Shown piece by piece: positions 33,818-45,790 of a DNA stretch of 64,000 nt. The notes under the pieces are model-generated. The model saw only the letters and a list, made by a program, of their open reading frames with translations. It was not told the DNA's origin and ran no database searches. The translations under genes were made by a program, and so were the position numbers. The stretch is taken from positions 12,090,001 to 12,154,000 of the forward strand of contig NC_053191.1 of NCBI RefSeq assembly GCF_905163445.1. The letters run 5' to 3'. Position 1 is the first letter of the stretch. Each line of letters starts with the position of its first letter. This stretch comes from Pararge aegeria (taxonomy: Eukaryota; Arthropoda; Insecta; Lepidoptera; Nymphalidae).

Positions 33818-33975
33818 CCATCATGCTGAGAGGTAGGTGTTAGGACAAGTGTATCTGTTATAACACTGGCAACCACGCTCTTCAGACCGGAACCAAGCAA
33901 TATAGAAAAATGCATGCTGATAGTACTTTCCTGCACGAGCTCTGTTACAAAAAGCTCTACTGCTACAACTAAGCT
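33818..33975 (-). mobile_element. Repeat G copy, truncated
   Basis: GGCAACCACGCTCTTCAGACC, GGAACCAAGCAATATAG and CACGAGCTCTGTTACAAAAAGC match the other copies. The AGAAATAAGC segment is lost. Confidence 0.7.
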
Positions 33976-34998
33976 AGTCCAATCGCATAGCAACGAATTT
34001 GGCTCGGCTAGGCTCGCATCTTTAAGCTCCTTGACAAGTCATCATAAGTTTGGACGTGGGAGCTACGGATATTCAAAAATGTTTTATAGCATTGAGTCAC
34101 GACTGTACGTGATCCTTCATGGGGTTAGAGTCGTTGACATGGTAATGACGGATCTTGATTGCTCTTGTCTAAGATCGGCATTTTCACGAACAAAATGCAC
34201 TTGTTTACCTAGTTATAGTATGAGAAGAATTGTTAAGGGAAATAAAGTAGGAACTGTGCTCTGTGCTTTCCAACTTAAGGGATACCGCGGTGCGTTGTCA
34301 CTGATTTCTTAGAGAAAAAATTGTCACGAATTTAACCCTAAATAGCCATCAGATAGGGTATTGTAATACGTCGACCGGGAAGAATGGCAATTCATGTGAA
34401 AGAAGTATGATTTAGTGTTCCAAGATTTAGACTATTTATTGTTATCGCATCATTGCCTCAAATTTGAGGATCGTGGCTTCCATGAGATAACACTCACTTG
34501 ACTATTTTTCGTGATTTCCGACTATTGCTGGCCTTGTGAATAGCACTACAATTGGTACGTCGATTGCCTCTATTATCTGGTCAGACCAGCGCCTTAGAAT
34601 ACGGCCGCGGGGTTTCTTTCTATCAATCTTACCTGTCATAAGCTTTTCTATGCTGCTGGCAAAATTTCAAAGACTACTCAAAAGGTACAAGTATTCGAAA
34701 GTGTTTATATGTTACACACACAGCTTACATGACAACCCAAGGCAGAGATACCTGGCGCAGAAAGATCTGAGCCGAACCTAAAATAATGAGATAAGGTTAG
34801 GGACAATAAGACAAAGAATGGTACCATTTAAGATGTACACAAATTTGTTAAGTGAATATTGACAGGTGTAAAAATAGCTACACACAGGAAACTCGCGATC
34901 GTGACTCATGAACAAGCTAGACTAGTCCATTAATTGAAAAGATTTATTAACAATACATTTCGCACCAAAGTCAACGTAATTTGCTCATGAAATCACTT
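33976..34998. other. No recognised gene
   Basis: The longest frame, 33914-34312, starts inside repeat G and reads on into unknown sequence; no domain is visible. Confidence 0.45.
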
Positions 34999-35225
34999 CA
35001 TTATCATCCAGTTGACCAATGGACGTCCACTCCTAAATATAAGATTTTTGTAGGCATTTCTAAATAAATGCCTTGGTCAAGCGACTTCCGCGTGTAGAAG
35101 CTTTCTGCAACCCATTTGATGTCTTCTGACCACCTCGTCTAGAGTCGACCAACGTCACATAAATAGCTGCGAGTTCGCCATTCCAGCACTTTGAGACCCC
35201 AACGTCCATCGGTTCTCCGAATCTT
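34999..35225 (-). mobile_element. RTE-type LINE 3' end, decayed
   Basis: Resembles the 28179-28389 copy: the GGACGTCCACT tail segment, the GTCGACC/AACG segment and the CCATTCCAGCACTTTG segment occur in order on the minus strand, and it reaches further upstream (ACGTCCATCGGTTCT). Substitutions and small gaps break the frame. Confidence 0.75.
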
Positions 35226-35244
35226 GTGTCCTTATATAGCCATG

Positions 35245-35295
35245 TAGTAATTTGACCCGTAATGGGTTGATATGATAATGATGATGGTGATAGAC
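35245..35295 (+). mobile_element. SINE-B tail fragment
   Basis: CCCGTAATGGGTTGATATGA followed by TAATGATGATGG matches only the last 40 bases of SINE-B. It lies directly beside the decayed RTE end. Confidence 0.55.
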
Positions 35296-36109
35296 TTAGT
35301 TACTGTATGAGACTATCAACAACCAAAAAGTTTAGCTGAAAACATCAAGGTATTCAACTAAAAATATTTACGAAACAAATCATAATGAGCGATCTTCGAC
35401 CCAAGTTATCGCGTCTGTACTTTTTTCAGAGGCTCCCTTTTATCTAAAGCTATTAGGCATGCGCCATTGACAAAGATTAGTTTCGAGCGTTTTGATTTTA
35501 CAGGGAAATATGCCGGGAATATGCTGGTAGTAATTTTTATCGCCCAGCTCGCATCCCATCTGAAGTTCGAGATTAATGATCCGCCGCGTCTAGTCATACG
35601 GTTCCGCCGAATGCCGTAAAAACTGCGCGCAATTCTGTTTTTATACAGATGTCGGAATGGAAACGAAGGTGGCATTTCGGTGTATATAGAATCTATGCAA
35701 GCAGATACTAAGTTTCAGCTTAACTTTAAATACATGCCCAACCGATTTTAAGATCACCTGCGTCGCACTGAGCCCGAGATTTCGTTTTTACTTTTGTAAC
35801 GTCAAGTCTGTCAGTACTGGTTTGGAAGTCTGACTCTACCAGTTTAATATTGATGTTCGTAGTCTTTTAAAAGTAGAAAACGGTAGATAAAGATAAAAGA
35901 GCTCAAGTATAGACATCTCTGTAGATTAGCGTTCCTCTAGCGCTCCGCTAGCGTTAATAAATAAATAGTATGCCATTTAAGAAAGTAAAAATAAGAATAA
36001 GAAAGTAATGAGAAAATAAATGATCATATATTGGGAAAGATCGATCGGTGCACTCTTTTAAACACAATGTAAAGGAGCATTATCTATCGTTGTCATAGTA
36101 TATTTATCA
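35296..36109. other. No recognised gene
   Basis: 35400-35690 is GC-richer, and its minus strand is open for 89 codons (35675-35406) with a basic composition; not recognised. Confidence 0.4.
35795..35850 (-). mobile_element. Small LINE-T remnant
   Basis: AACGTCAAGTCTGTCAGTAC and GGTTTGGAAGTCTGACTCTACC are scrambled pieces of the same 3' UTR. Confidence 0.35.
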
Positions 36110-36400
36110 CTGTTTACTTATTATAGATATATATTTATATTTATATTATATAAATATTTATTATATTATTTTTATGTATTTTGTATATATAGTATATTCG
36201 AATGTTATTGTATTAGTATGTAGAATTTTGTTATTATTTAGATATATTAAATATACTTAGTAGTTATGAAATATATTGTACCTTTATTTGACCTATACCA
36301 CAATTAAATCATCTTACTCACATCCTGGGGTAGCTGGAAGAGATCTCTTATAGAGATAAGATTTCCTTTGTACACTTCATGTATCTTATGTTCACAATCA
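36110..36400 (+). mobile_element. LINE-I 3' UTR with compensated stem
   Basis: A TATATA-rich UTR leads to GGGGTAGCTGGAAGAGATC, where the stem reads ATCTCT/AGAGAT (36343-36348, 36352-36357) instead of ATCGCT/AGCGAT: both strands changed and pairing is kept. Confidence 0.65.
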
Positions 36401-37127
36401 CAATTTATGGTACATAAATAATAAATAAATAAATTAAGATGTATAAGGGATATTTACACGAGGCTGCTTGATAGAAAATGAAACAAATAATAAGCTGTTA
36501 AAATATTTTAGAAAAATTTTAGCATTCAAGGAACGACTAATAAATAATTTAGCACTACCCTCGCTAGATACTATACGTAGACGTTATGTGTTTTTTTTAA
36601 AACATCAATTGTCCATGCCTACTTGAGGCTCGTAAAGGTATACTTTTAAGCATGTATGCACCTTAAGCATTATTTTTAAACGGACACTATGACGCAAATT
36701 CAAAATACCGCATCTATGTTAAAAATTGTCGCCGGGGCCACACATCCTACCCCTACCTTTAATTGCTGCCATCTTGATACGGGTGTTATATCGAGCGGCA
36801 AAATGGGTTTTTCGCGGTTACAGCAACTTTGTACTCGCACATTATCGGATTTACCAAATACTGATACCACTATACTGTTGCCGTGTTTATTATGCGCAAT
36901 GTTTACATAAGCTTCTGTTAATAAATTAATGGAACTTGGAAATTCAAAAAAATACTTACTGACTCGATTACGCCAAAATGTTAATCATTTTATCAGTTTG
37001 TTAACTAATATAATAACACCCCGAAAGTGAGTTGGTGAGCCCGAAAATCTTCTGTTTGTAAACTGCCACTTCAGAATTCATAACACAGCAAATTGATAAA
37101 TTTCTTTCTTGGAAACACACTGCTCCA
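36401..37127. other. No recognised feature
   Basis: AT-rich. A 73-codon ATG frame at 36689-36910 overlaps another in a second phase; neither looks coding. Confidence 0.45.
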
Positions 37128-37305
37128 TTTCATCTCTCGCAAGACAGAATTATAATTGTAAAAATGCTGATGATTAAAAAGAGCAATTGCTGAGTTTCTT
37201 CTCGGTAGAATCTGTCTTCAAAACCGTTGGTGGAGTCACTACAATTTAACGTTTTAAAAGTGCTTATATTAGGCCCGGTTAAAATAAATACATATTGAAT
37301 TTGAT
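37128..37305 (+). mobile_element. LINE-T 3' end, diverged
   Basis: CATCTCTCGCAAGACAGAATT, GTTTCTTCTCGGTAGAATCTG, GGAGTCACTACAATTTAACG and AGTGCTTATATTAGGCCCGG lead to ATTGAATTTG. It has no long GAATTT tail left. Confidence 0.75.
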
Positions 37306-39162
37306 ATTTCCTAAACATAAACCTATGCCTTGAGATCACTAATAAGTAAGTTGGTTCAGTTCATATAAAAAAAAAAAAAATCCTTTCGCCATAAGTTTTC
37401 CATCAAAGGTATCACTTGGCCACACTTGGCAAAAGCTTTCGATTCGACATTCCAAAAATTCTCAAAAAACCAAATTCTTCCCGCCAAATAAAGCGAGACA
37501 CATTAATACCACAGAGCAATTAAAATATTTTTTTGCTGGCGTGACGCCTCAGGGCTCATCAGCTAGGTTTCTCAAAACATCAAAATAATTATACACCGTA
37601 AACGAATAATGATTGAAAGGTCTACACATTGGTTCGGTTATAGAGTAGTTTTTAAGAGAGGTATGCCTAAATTTTCTTTTAACTCTTCCCGTTTAAAAAT
37701 TAACCTGCAACTTCGTATGCGATTATTTCGATCTTTTTTTTCCCGGGATAAAAAGTAAACTATGTCTGTCTCCAGCTATCTCTTTGAAAAAATTCGTCAA
37801 GATAGGTTTAGCAATTGAACCGAACATAGGTAACAAATAAACTAATAAGCACAATAAGGCAAAATTTGGTATACATAACATAGATATCATTGATTACCTA
37901 TTACTATCTTGAGCTTTCAAAGTTTTTACTGCTAATAATGAATAAGAAGTTGAATAAAAAGCTTTTTGTATAAATTGTGCCACTTTTACTAACCCTTAAT
38001 CGGTTTGTTATAATAATATGTTCAGTTTTGGTCGGTGTACGGAAATTTTCAATGTCGGCCGGGGCTATCAATTTAGCCGTTTAGTTTGTATGTAGTCCGG
38101 TCAGAAAATAAAATTCTCTTCAGGCCTAAGTTCTCTCCTCTTACGTTCTAATAAGTTTATATTTTGTTACAGTATCTAACGTTTATCCGTTTTTCAACAA
38201 CCTAGTCATTGCATCCCCTGCGTGCTCTACATTTTTGTTACTTGGCTCTGTAGGTCTGAGCGAGATCTTAAGTACCTTGTAACATTCCTTAAGAATTAAA
38301 GGCAAAAAATATTTTTAAATGTGTCTGGAAGTTCCAGAGAACATATCCTTTTACAAAACAAATTCTTCTGTTTCAATATAAATCTAGTTAAAAGCACAGC
38401 TTACCTTAGGATTTCGCAAAAATTTTAACTTTTGTCTTTTAGTTCAGTGCCTCTGGTCACAAACCATCTGCACGCCACAGGCTAGGTCATCAACAGCCTT
38501 CAAATACGTCATCTCTGTTACTGTTGCCTACTCTATATTATAAATAAGAGATCGCCTGAAGCGGCCCATCTGAATCGTATGAACCGGCGGCATGTCGAAC
38601 AAACTCCAACACGACTGCTATTAAAAGGTCTTTAGGTTGCGACAACCAATCTATTGGTAACTTATTCTAATCTAAAAACATCCTTCATGTTTACAAAATA
38701 AAGTTCACCCGAACTACAAGACGAAGTTTGCGAAACACTTAACATAATTGGCATTACTATTTGCGGTTTGTTTAAACTATTTTCAACTTTAATATGTAAA
38801 GAATAAGGTAGTGGTCGACAGTAAAAGGTTCTTCTTGATCAGGCATCTGCATTGCGAGTAGTTATTTGAAAAACGACCGATTCGAATTAATGAATTAACC
38901 ACTGGTTTTATTCGATACGGCTATCCCTTTGTTCATTATTTTGATGTGCTCGTACGCTGTTATCATTAAGCTTAAGATATTTATACGTTATTATTAATTT
39001 TGTTTAATTAATGATTTTGTAGACAATCATCCGGCTCTTTGTTAAGTTTCTTATCAAAACCAGCTGCTCTTTTCACCTGCAATTAATAAACTTAACTTAC
39101 TGTTTATTCTTGTAATTATTTAATTTTTAAATAAAACATTAATTAACTTATGATATGTTATA
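37306..39162. other. No recognised gene
   Basis: Helitron-style scrap at 37735-37830 (CCCGGGATAAAAAGTAAAC). A GC-richer patch at 38450-38640 has no long frame. Confidence 0.45.
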
Positions 39163-39470
39163 AAAATTAAGCTGAATTTGCTATACTCCGCGAAAAGCAG
39201 GGAAACTGCATGGTGTCATTTAAAATTTCTTCAATCTTTAAAATTAATAATTCATTTTTAAGTCATCATCTCCTGAGGATGCCCCGGTTTCGGAGCAAAA
39301 CGTGCGTAGAGGGTACATTGCCGAAAATCTGTTTGGTGTGGAGTCTAAAGATTGAAGTAATTATAAATAACACCTCCTGCTTCTCCTGCTTTTTGCGGAG
39401 TATAGCAAACTAAGTTTAATTTTCATTATATATCATGGAATTCCGCAAAGTAAAGCCTGCTTCTATCCAA
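39163..39470. mobile_element. MITE-F, long inverted ends
   Basis: TTAAGCTGAATTTGCTATAC and ACTCCGCGAAAAGCAGG on the left return inverted as CCTGCTTTTTGCGGAGTATAG on the right. The centre holds CATCATCTCCTGAGGATGCC and CGGTTTCGGAGCAAAACG. Superfamily undetermined. Confidence 0.75.
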
Positions 39471-39694
39471 TATTATTTAAGTTGCCTGCTCAATATAGGT
39501 GATGTACACTTACTTGATTGCGATAGGGTTTGTAACAGTACGTTTTTATGTTTTAGTAGCACTTAGTTTTTTAACAAAGCATCTTAAATTAAGACCTTGT
39601 AAAAGATTATTATCACAGTGTTAGTTACAGGGATATCCCCATCTCCTAACCAAGTTGTGGAAAGTATCATCATTTCATGATAGAAATACCCAAT

Positions 39695-40065
39695 CACCAT
39701 CATCATCGGCCTATTAACGTCCCAAAGCCATCTCTCTCGTGAGCGAGAACATGGGTCCACAACACGGCTGCAATGTAGATCGGTGGACTTCAAAGAATTA
39801 TGTAATAAGCAAACCTATTGGCTTCAAATGTTCTCCGGGGCGCGGGGTTGGACAAAGAAAGTTTCCTAACACGGGAGAATTTCTTCAGTCACTAAAACCA
39901 ATGCCTAGAAATATTTTGGTCGACCTCAGAATAGTTATCAACTAACCACTTTACAAACGCAAGAGACATCAGAAGCAGTCGCGGCATCACTAGGGATTTA
40001 CTCATCATTGAAGGCTGGTGGGCAGACAATACTCTAAGAAGGTCTTCTACATCCGCCAGTGTGCG
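39695..40065. repeat. Probable unclassified interspersed repeat
   Basis: It opens with CATCATCGGCCTATTAACGTC, a phrase typical of lepidopteran SINE or LINE ends, and is GC-richer than its surroundings (GGGGCGCGGGGTTGGAC, GCAGTCGCGGCATCAC). No second copy is in the window to define limits. Confidence 0.4.
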
Positions 40066-40436
40066 CCGGCCTTACCGTATGATTCGCACTGATATTAAGA
40101 TCCTTATGCACAATTTCAGCCAATTCTCGATCCCAGGGGCGCGCTTAGCTATTCAGTTTTAGATATCACACCCGATCTGTTGACAACTGCACTACAGGTG
40201 GCGAAAGCTCCGTTTACTAATGTTCAGTTACTTGAAACTATCTGAAGCAAGCACTAAGTACCTACTACATATTTTTTTAAATGTATTGATTTGTTTTAGG
40301 ATATAATCGTATATTAAAACCACAGTAAATCTGATCCTAAGTTGGTATGGCATTGTTAGACTTCCAAATATTGTAGCATGATGTGTTAGCATGTTGTTAG
40401 CATTAACAAATATAAACCAACAATACATAGCTTATT

Positions 40437-40697
40437 GACGGCCGACTGGCGCAGTGGGCAGCGACCCTGCTTTCTGAGTCCAAGGCCGTGGGTTCGATTC
40501 CCACAACTGGAAAATGTTTGTGTGATGAGCATTAAGTGTTTTTCAGTGTCTGGGTGTTTATATGTATTTTCTAAGTGTTTATGTATATATAATTCATAAA
40601 AATATTCATCAGTCATCTTAGTACCCATAACACAAGCTACGCTTACTTTGGGGCTAGGTGGCGATGTGTGTATTGTCGTAGTGTATTTATTTTATTT
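40437..40697 (+). mobile_element. SINE-A copy 3, full length with intact promoter boxes
   Basis: Best-preserved copy. A box TGGCGCAGTGG at 40447-40457 and B box GGTTCGATTCC at 40491-40501 fit RNA polymerase III consensus exactly. The body runs to TATTGTCGTAGTG and an AT-rich tail. No clear target duplication. Confidence 0.9.
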
Positions 40698-40859
40698 AGT
40701 GTATTTATCAGATATATAATTGACGATTCAAAAAAGGAACTGATTACAACTTTGCCTACAGTTTTAAACCCTAAAATGGATAACTATTAATAATTGATCA
40801 ATATAATCAATTGCACTGTCGCACAAGGGCCAATGAAACGTTGATTAATAGCCACGAGC

Positions 40860-41380
40860 GGTGATAGCTAGGAGGTTAACCATTTGGATTACAGGCATCA
40901 CTTTAAACTTTTCGTATTTATGCACGTTTGTATTAAACAAGCAATTAAATATCACTTGCTTTAATGCTGAAGGAAAACAGGAAAAGAGGAAACCTATGCA
41001 GGTTTTTTCACGATGTTTCCCTTATGAGTTCTCATTAATAAATAAATATACTACGACAATACACACGTCGCCATCTAGCCCCAAAGTAAGCGTAGCTTGT
41101 GTTATGGGTACTAAGATAACTGATGAATATTTTTATGAATAATATACATAAATACTTAGATTATACATATAAACACCCAGACACTGAAAAACATTCATGC
41201 TCATCACACAAACATTTTCCAGTAGTGGGAATCGAACCCACGGCCTTGGACTCAGAACGCAGGGTCGCTGCCCACTGCGCCAGTCGGCCGTTAATGTTGT
41301 CACGGCGTGGTGTACTACTGTATAAACCCGTATTATGAGGGGAAACCCGTGTCCTGTAGTGGGTTCATATTGATGAATAA
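40860..41380 (+). mobile_element. SINE-B copy 9, split by SINE-A copy 4
   Basis: The left part (40860-41035) runs from AGCGGTGATAGCTAGGAGG to GAGTTCTCAT; the right part (41292-41380) resumes at AATGTTGTCACGGCGTGGTG and ends GTAGTGGGTTCATATTGATGA. The left part contains an imperfect fold-back at 40970-41023. Confidence 0.82.
41036..41291 (-). mobile_element. SINE-A copy 4, inserted in SINE-B copy 9
   Basis: Full-length minus-strand copy with GGTTCGATTCC intact. The sequences on its two sides join to give the SINE-B consensus (GAGTTCTCAT / TAATGTTGTCACGGCGTGGTG), so it landed inside an existing SINE-B. A short TTAAT may be the target duplication. Confidence 0.88.
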
Positions 41381-41669
41381 GAATTTAAGGCCATATTTGT
41401 CTTCATCAAGTTACTATCCCGATTCAAACGGGTCTTAATCGTACCCTTCAGGTACATCCAATCTCTCAGGAACGCTACGGAGACAGAATAGTCTGCTGAA
41501 CGGAAATTGTTCGATTATCCTGCAGTTTAAGAGATGAAATGTGTCAAGTCTCACTTTAATTGCATTTTGCATATTACAATGAGCCTCTTTGTATTTCAAT
41601 AATTGATAGATGGAATATTTAATTTTTATTGTTAATTGTTCGATTAATCCCTGATACATAATAATAATT

Positions 41670-42150
41670 ATAATAATAAATTCTTTATTACACACAAAAA
41701 AACAAAATACAAATAAACACATTTACAGAAATAATTAAAAAAAAAAAAAAAAAAACTAGTTTAGGTGTGCAAAGGCGGTCTTATCGCTAAAGCGATCTCT
41801 CCCAGACAACCTTTGGCGATAGTAGTTATTGGAAGGAACGGGTTGGTGCGGCAATAAAAATTTCTACCTACATAAATATATTGCAAACTAAACTACATAC
41901 ATGGTATAAATTCTAATACTAAACATATAATTATTATATATAATATATAGTGTTCATACATATAAATATAATAAACTACATACTATAACGCTACATACAT
42001 AAAAAATAGTTTTTCAAACGACTTTTAAAAAGAGGCAAGGATTTTGCCTGACGTATGTCAGGCAAGGCAGAGGGGTTTTGATATAAGTTGATCTGCGGCC
42101 TATGCGTTTTGTATGCGTTTGAAAACTATTATTCTACTTTTCCTCTTATA
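41670..42150 (-). mobile_element. LINE-I 3' end
   Basis: The minus strand ends near 41670 in AATAAAGAATTTATT. GTGCAAAGGCGGTCTTATC and the stem at 41783-41796 are present, followed by the TATA-rich UTR and coding-like remnants near 42050 (GACTTTTAAAAAGAGGCAAGG). A run of about 19 A lies at 41736. Confidence 0.75.
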
Positions 42151-42714
42151 TTTATTATTTTTTTATCTATAACTTTATTTTGTACTCTATTAATCTATTT
42201 ACTACTTCCACATTCTCAGTACCTACTACCGAATTATTGAAACATGTCCAAATATTTCTTTTTTTCTCTATCTATTATTTTTCAGAAGACTTGTGGTACA
42301 CTAAAGTTCTGAAATCATCAACCTGTAAACAAAAACTCAAATAATACTTCACAGTCTTTACATTATGTACTGTCTCTGAGACTTAACTATGAAACCGAAA
42401 TCCTAATAGTTTTTGAGTTAAAAACCACTGCCATAGTTTTTACTTTAAGATACAGCCCTAAAATATCACATGAAAAATTAAAATGAAGTGACTCTTGTCA
42501 CTATATTTGTATGGAAAAATTAATATGCTTTTTTTGGTTTTATATTTTTACAGAGTGATTTCTTATGAAATATATTTAGGCACCCCTCCACAGTATTTTG
42601 TAATTGTATATTGGATTACATTAAGACTTACATAACAATAACTTAGCTATAAGTGACAACATATGTTGGATTAGATTAATAACAATTAAAACACAATAAC
42701 TTGGCTATTCGGTA

Positions 42715-42985
42715 AGCGGTGATAACCCAGTTGATGGGACTCTGGTTTCACTTTCGGTGGGTCAAGTTCCAATCCCGGCGCGCACCTCTAACTTTTCCAA
42801 TTTATGCGCATTTTAAGAATTACCTAAATGTCACTTGCTTAAACGGTGGTGGAGAGCCTGAGATTTCTCAAAGACTTCTGAAGTCCAACAACCCAACCGA
42901 ACGTGGTACGGCATAAATCCAACTCATTCTGATAGGAGATCCGTGGCATATATTGAGCCGGAAAGGTTGATGGCGATGATCTATT
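42715..42985 (+). mobile_element. SINE-B copy 5
   Basis: AAGCGGTGATAACCCAGTTG head, GTTCCAATCCCGGCGCGCAC B-box region, then CTCTAACTTTTCCAATTTATG. The middle is diverged; the end GGAAAGGTTGATGGCGATGAT is worn. Confidence 0.75.
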
Positions 42986-43049
42986 CTAGCCAAAAATTAG
43001 TCATCACAGTTACATTAATCACAATATTTAAAATTAAATTTAGACAATA

Positions 43050-43130
43050 TGAAAATCAAGCTTAATTTGCTTAATTTTCATAATATAATCATGGATTTCC
43101 GCAAAGTAACGCCGGCTACTATCCAATAAT
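43050..43130. mobile_element. MITE-F terminal fragment
   Basis: ATGAAAATCAAGCTTAATTTG and CATGGATTTCCGCAAAGTAACG match one edge of the family; the body is deleted. Confidence 0.6.
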
Positions 43131-44035
43131 AAATTCAACTTATAATATTTGAAATTAATGCAAAAACATAGGTCGTTGAGGTCAACTTTTGCGTCCCATT
43201 TCCATCCCGAGCGGTAAACTGAGACTGTACACGCCCTCACAATCAAGATATTTCTTTATTACACGCAAAATGTACACGTCGACACCGATCGCAACTTTTG
43301 TTGCTAAACACGTAAAAAAGCGGACATAGAACACAAAGCAACCTTTTCTTACCGCAAAAAAGTTTTCCACGGGGGGACGGGGGCAGGCATTTTTCCCTTT
43401 ACCCTTACAAACGGACCGCAGTTTAAAAAAAAGTTACCGGGACCCGCGTCGGCCGACAAAAGAGGTTTTTTTTCTGTATTTTATATTTCAAATATTAAAC
43501 AACGTCGTTAGCGGTTAGCATTTGCTGAATATCCCAAATAATTTTGTGCGCTTTTGAAACTCCGTTCGTTATTTTTTTTTTTACGCTGCCCGAGTTGTCT
43601 TGTTTTAAGTGGGTATTTAAAAAATAAGTTTCTTCTGGGATTGTTTCGTTTCGTTTGTGAATGCTGTAAAGGGTCAAAGGACCTTGAGGTATTGTGTTGT
43701 TTAGCGAAAAAATGAGTTGATTCTATTGTAATTAGTACAACAATAATTATTGCTCGTACAGCTTATACGCAGGCTTTATTATCTTAATCCTGTAATATTA
43801 TACCAACTAATAGATTATAACAGTTCACTGCTGGAATAAACATCTCTCTCAACAAGAGGGTTTGATCAAATTGAAAGATCATAAGAACCATAAATTAACA
43901 TCGGGAGTTCATATACTTACTTATCTTCAGAATATCAGTAAATCCAATAAAACTTTTATTTTAACCACGATTATTAATTTAACTTGTAATATCTTGTAAT
44001 AAATATAAGTTTAGTATAGTAAATAAATAAATTTG
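43131..44035. other. No recognised gene
   Basis: G/C-runs near 43370-43460 (CCACGGGGGGACGGGGGCAGG) in otherwise AT-rich DNA; short frames only. Confidence 0.45.
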
Positions 44036-44105
44036 GTCAACCCCCAACGAGGTAGACAGGCAAAGAGGTACGATGTTACGCCACGTTTATTAATATGGAG
44101 GTTAA
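44036..44105 (+). mobile_element. Short RTE-derived fragment
   Basis: GGTCAACCCCCAACGAGGTAG matches the GRPPTxWTD codons of the RTE ends elsewhere in the window. Little else of the element remains. Confidence 0.5.
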
Positions 44106-44124
44106 GGTGAATGTATGGAAATAA

Positions 44125-44370
44125 GATACAAATAATCTTCAACCTATCCCGTTAATCTAGTGGTAGCATGTACAGCTAACGATCTCGAGGGTTCCTGGGT
44201 TGGAATCCCGAATCGGGAAAAACCTATAATGATTTAATTGTTATTAAATTAAAATTTTGTTTTTTGAATTAAATCGTTGATCCAGGTTATTTTCACTCTA
44301 AACCCTATCTCCTATGAGAGAGGTGCCCTGCGTCCAGAAGTGGGACGTAAATAAGCTGAGGGAGTGATGG
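44125..44370 (+). mobile_element. SINE-E, tRNA-headed
   Basis: CCGTTAATCTAGTGGTAGCATG and GGGTTGGAATCCCGAATCGGG look like tRNA A and B boxes (B box with one change from GGTTCGAATCC). The 3' end GCGTCCAGAAGTGGGACG is typical of lepidopteran SINE/LINE tails. The flanking body makes a true tRNA gene unlikely. Confidence 0.65.
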
Positions 44371-44400
44371 AATAAACAAAAAAAGTCAACATAAATATAA

Positions 44401-44429
44401 TGAAGAAAACGTATCTTACGTTTTCTTCA
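44401..44429. repeat. Perfect 13-bp hairpin
   Basis: TGAAGAAAACGTA and its complement around TCT, 30 bases after the SINE-E tail. Confidence 0.92.
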
Positions 44430-45554
44430 ATAACTTCATCTTATTTCCTAAGCGAAACCGACGGCACGATCTCGTTCATAATTTTAGCTTTTCTATTCAT
44501 ATACGAATAGAGTTATCCTCCTTCAATGCTACTTCTAATCGGATAATTATTCAACGAAACATTAGGATGATGTTATACTGAGCACAAATGTTGCATCTTT
44601 AGTCCGCTTGTCTTTACGTGGTATAAAATCAAATCTGTCTGTTTCTAACTCCTTTTACACTACGCAATGGATTTTTATACGATTTTCACTATACTTTAGA
44701 TCATTTATTACAGATAACTTACATACAGTAAAGTATAGTAATGCTTATTTAAGATTTTTTGTTCGTAAAAAAAAGAATATTTTGCAATCAAGTTGTCTAG
44801 CGTTGAGTGTTTTTCCCATGGAAAGCTATGTTGCCTTTCGCGTGGAACTATCAAACAATATTTAGTACAAATCAATTTAAAGTCAGCTGCAAACATTGTA
44901 TATTAATAAATTCTGTAATCAGACCTCACCCCCTCACTTCTCGAATCGGGGTTTAAAAAGAACAACTACTAGGTAATGGGTGGTCAAATCTTTAATAGCA
45001 AGAATACGAAATTAAAATGTTCAATAAACAAATGTTTGCGCAAGCGCGTTGTGTCTCCATCTTTACCGGATTGTATTACATAGCGAACATTATACACGGA
45101 CCGCACAATGGACCACCCTAATTTGAATATCTTGCTGCAAACCGCCGAGCAAAAAATACGAGCAATAAACATTGCCTCGTCGATTCCACCATGGTTGCCA
45201 CAATTCTACTACCTTGCGATTTCTACTTTCCTAGTACCATCATCATCATAATTTGCATCATTGCTGGAACGCAGTTTTAAACTTTTCCTGACACCATCGT
45301 CTCTGTGGTTATCGATCCAATGTATTTTTTTATTTTTTATTTATTTGGGACAGAAAACAATAACATTTCTTGTCATTGTTGTCTTAAATTTAACATGTAA
45401 ATAAGTTTAATATGTAATCCACAACACTATCCACATAATATTGTAAGGAGCAGTAGAGCGATAGATGTAGATACAAGTAACACTTATTATGACAGATATT
45501 ATTAACTGTAGGTACCCAAAGTACCTAATCAAAAATTAAAATTAGCTGTCATAG
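44430..45554. other. No recognised feature
   Basis: Short overlapping frames; a repeat-like CCATCATCATCATAATTTGC near 45237 could be a SINE edge. Confidence 0.4.
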
Positions 45555-45790
45555 CTATTAAGAAAGAAAGAAAGAAAGAAAGAAAAACTTTATTTGGATA
45601 TACACACACTAGAATTAAAATACAACTTAATAGTCTACACAACAATTATAGGAACGGTGTGATCCCAAAATGGTCTTCACTCAGCATGTTTGTAGTGCCT
45701 ATTAAGACACAGCGCTGATCTTCCGTGAAGCCAGACGTGACGTTTGGACGGTAGGCACTGTCAGAGCGACGCTTAAAAACTATGGGTACA
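45555..45790 (-). mobile_element. LINE 3' end with (CTTT)n tail
   Basis: On the minus strand a non-coding UTR (GTGCCTACCGTCCAAACGTC, CATTTTGGGATCACACC) runs to AATAAAGTTTTTC and six CTTT units at 45561-45586. A non-LTR 3' end of unknown clade. Confidence 0.55.
45561..45586. repeat. (GAAA)n microsatellite
   Basis: Six GAAA units forming the tail of the adjacent minus-strand LINE end. Confidence 0.9.

Noticed and set aside
33914..34312. 132-codon ATG frame
   Set aside because: Its first third is repeat G, a non-coding repeat; no domain in the rest.
36110..36260. TATA-rich promoter
   Set aside because: The TATATA runs are part of the LINE-I 3' UTR and recur in its other copies.
40437..40510. 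tRNA gene with perfect A and B boxes
   Set aside because: The boxes belong to the head of SINE-A, present in five other places with the same non-tRNA body; no full cloverleaf follows.
44155..44220. Second possible tRNA gene
   Set aside because: The B box is altered and the sequence continues into a SINE body and LINE-like tail.
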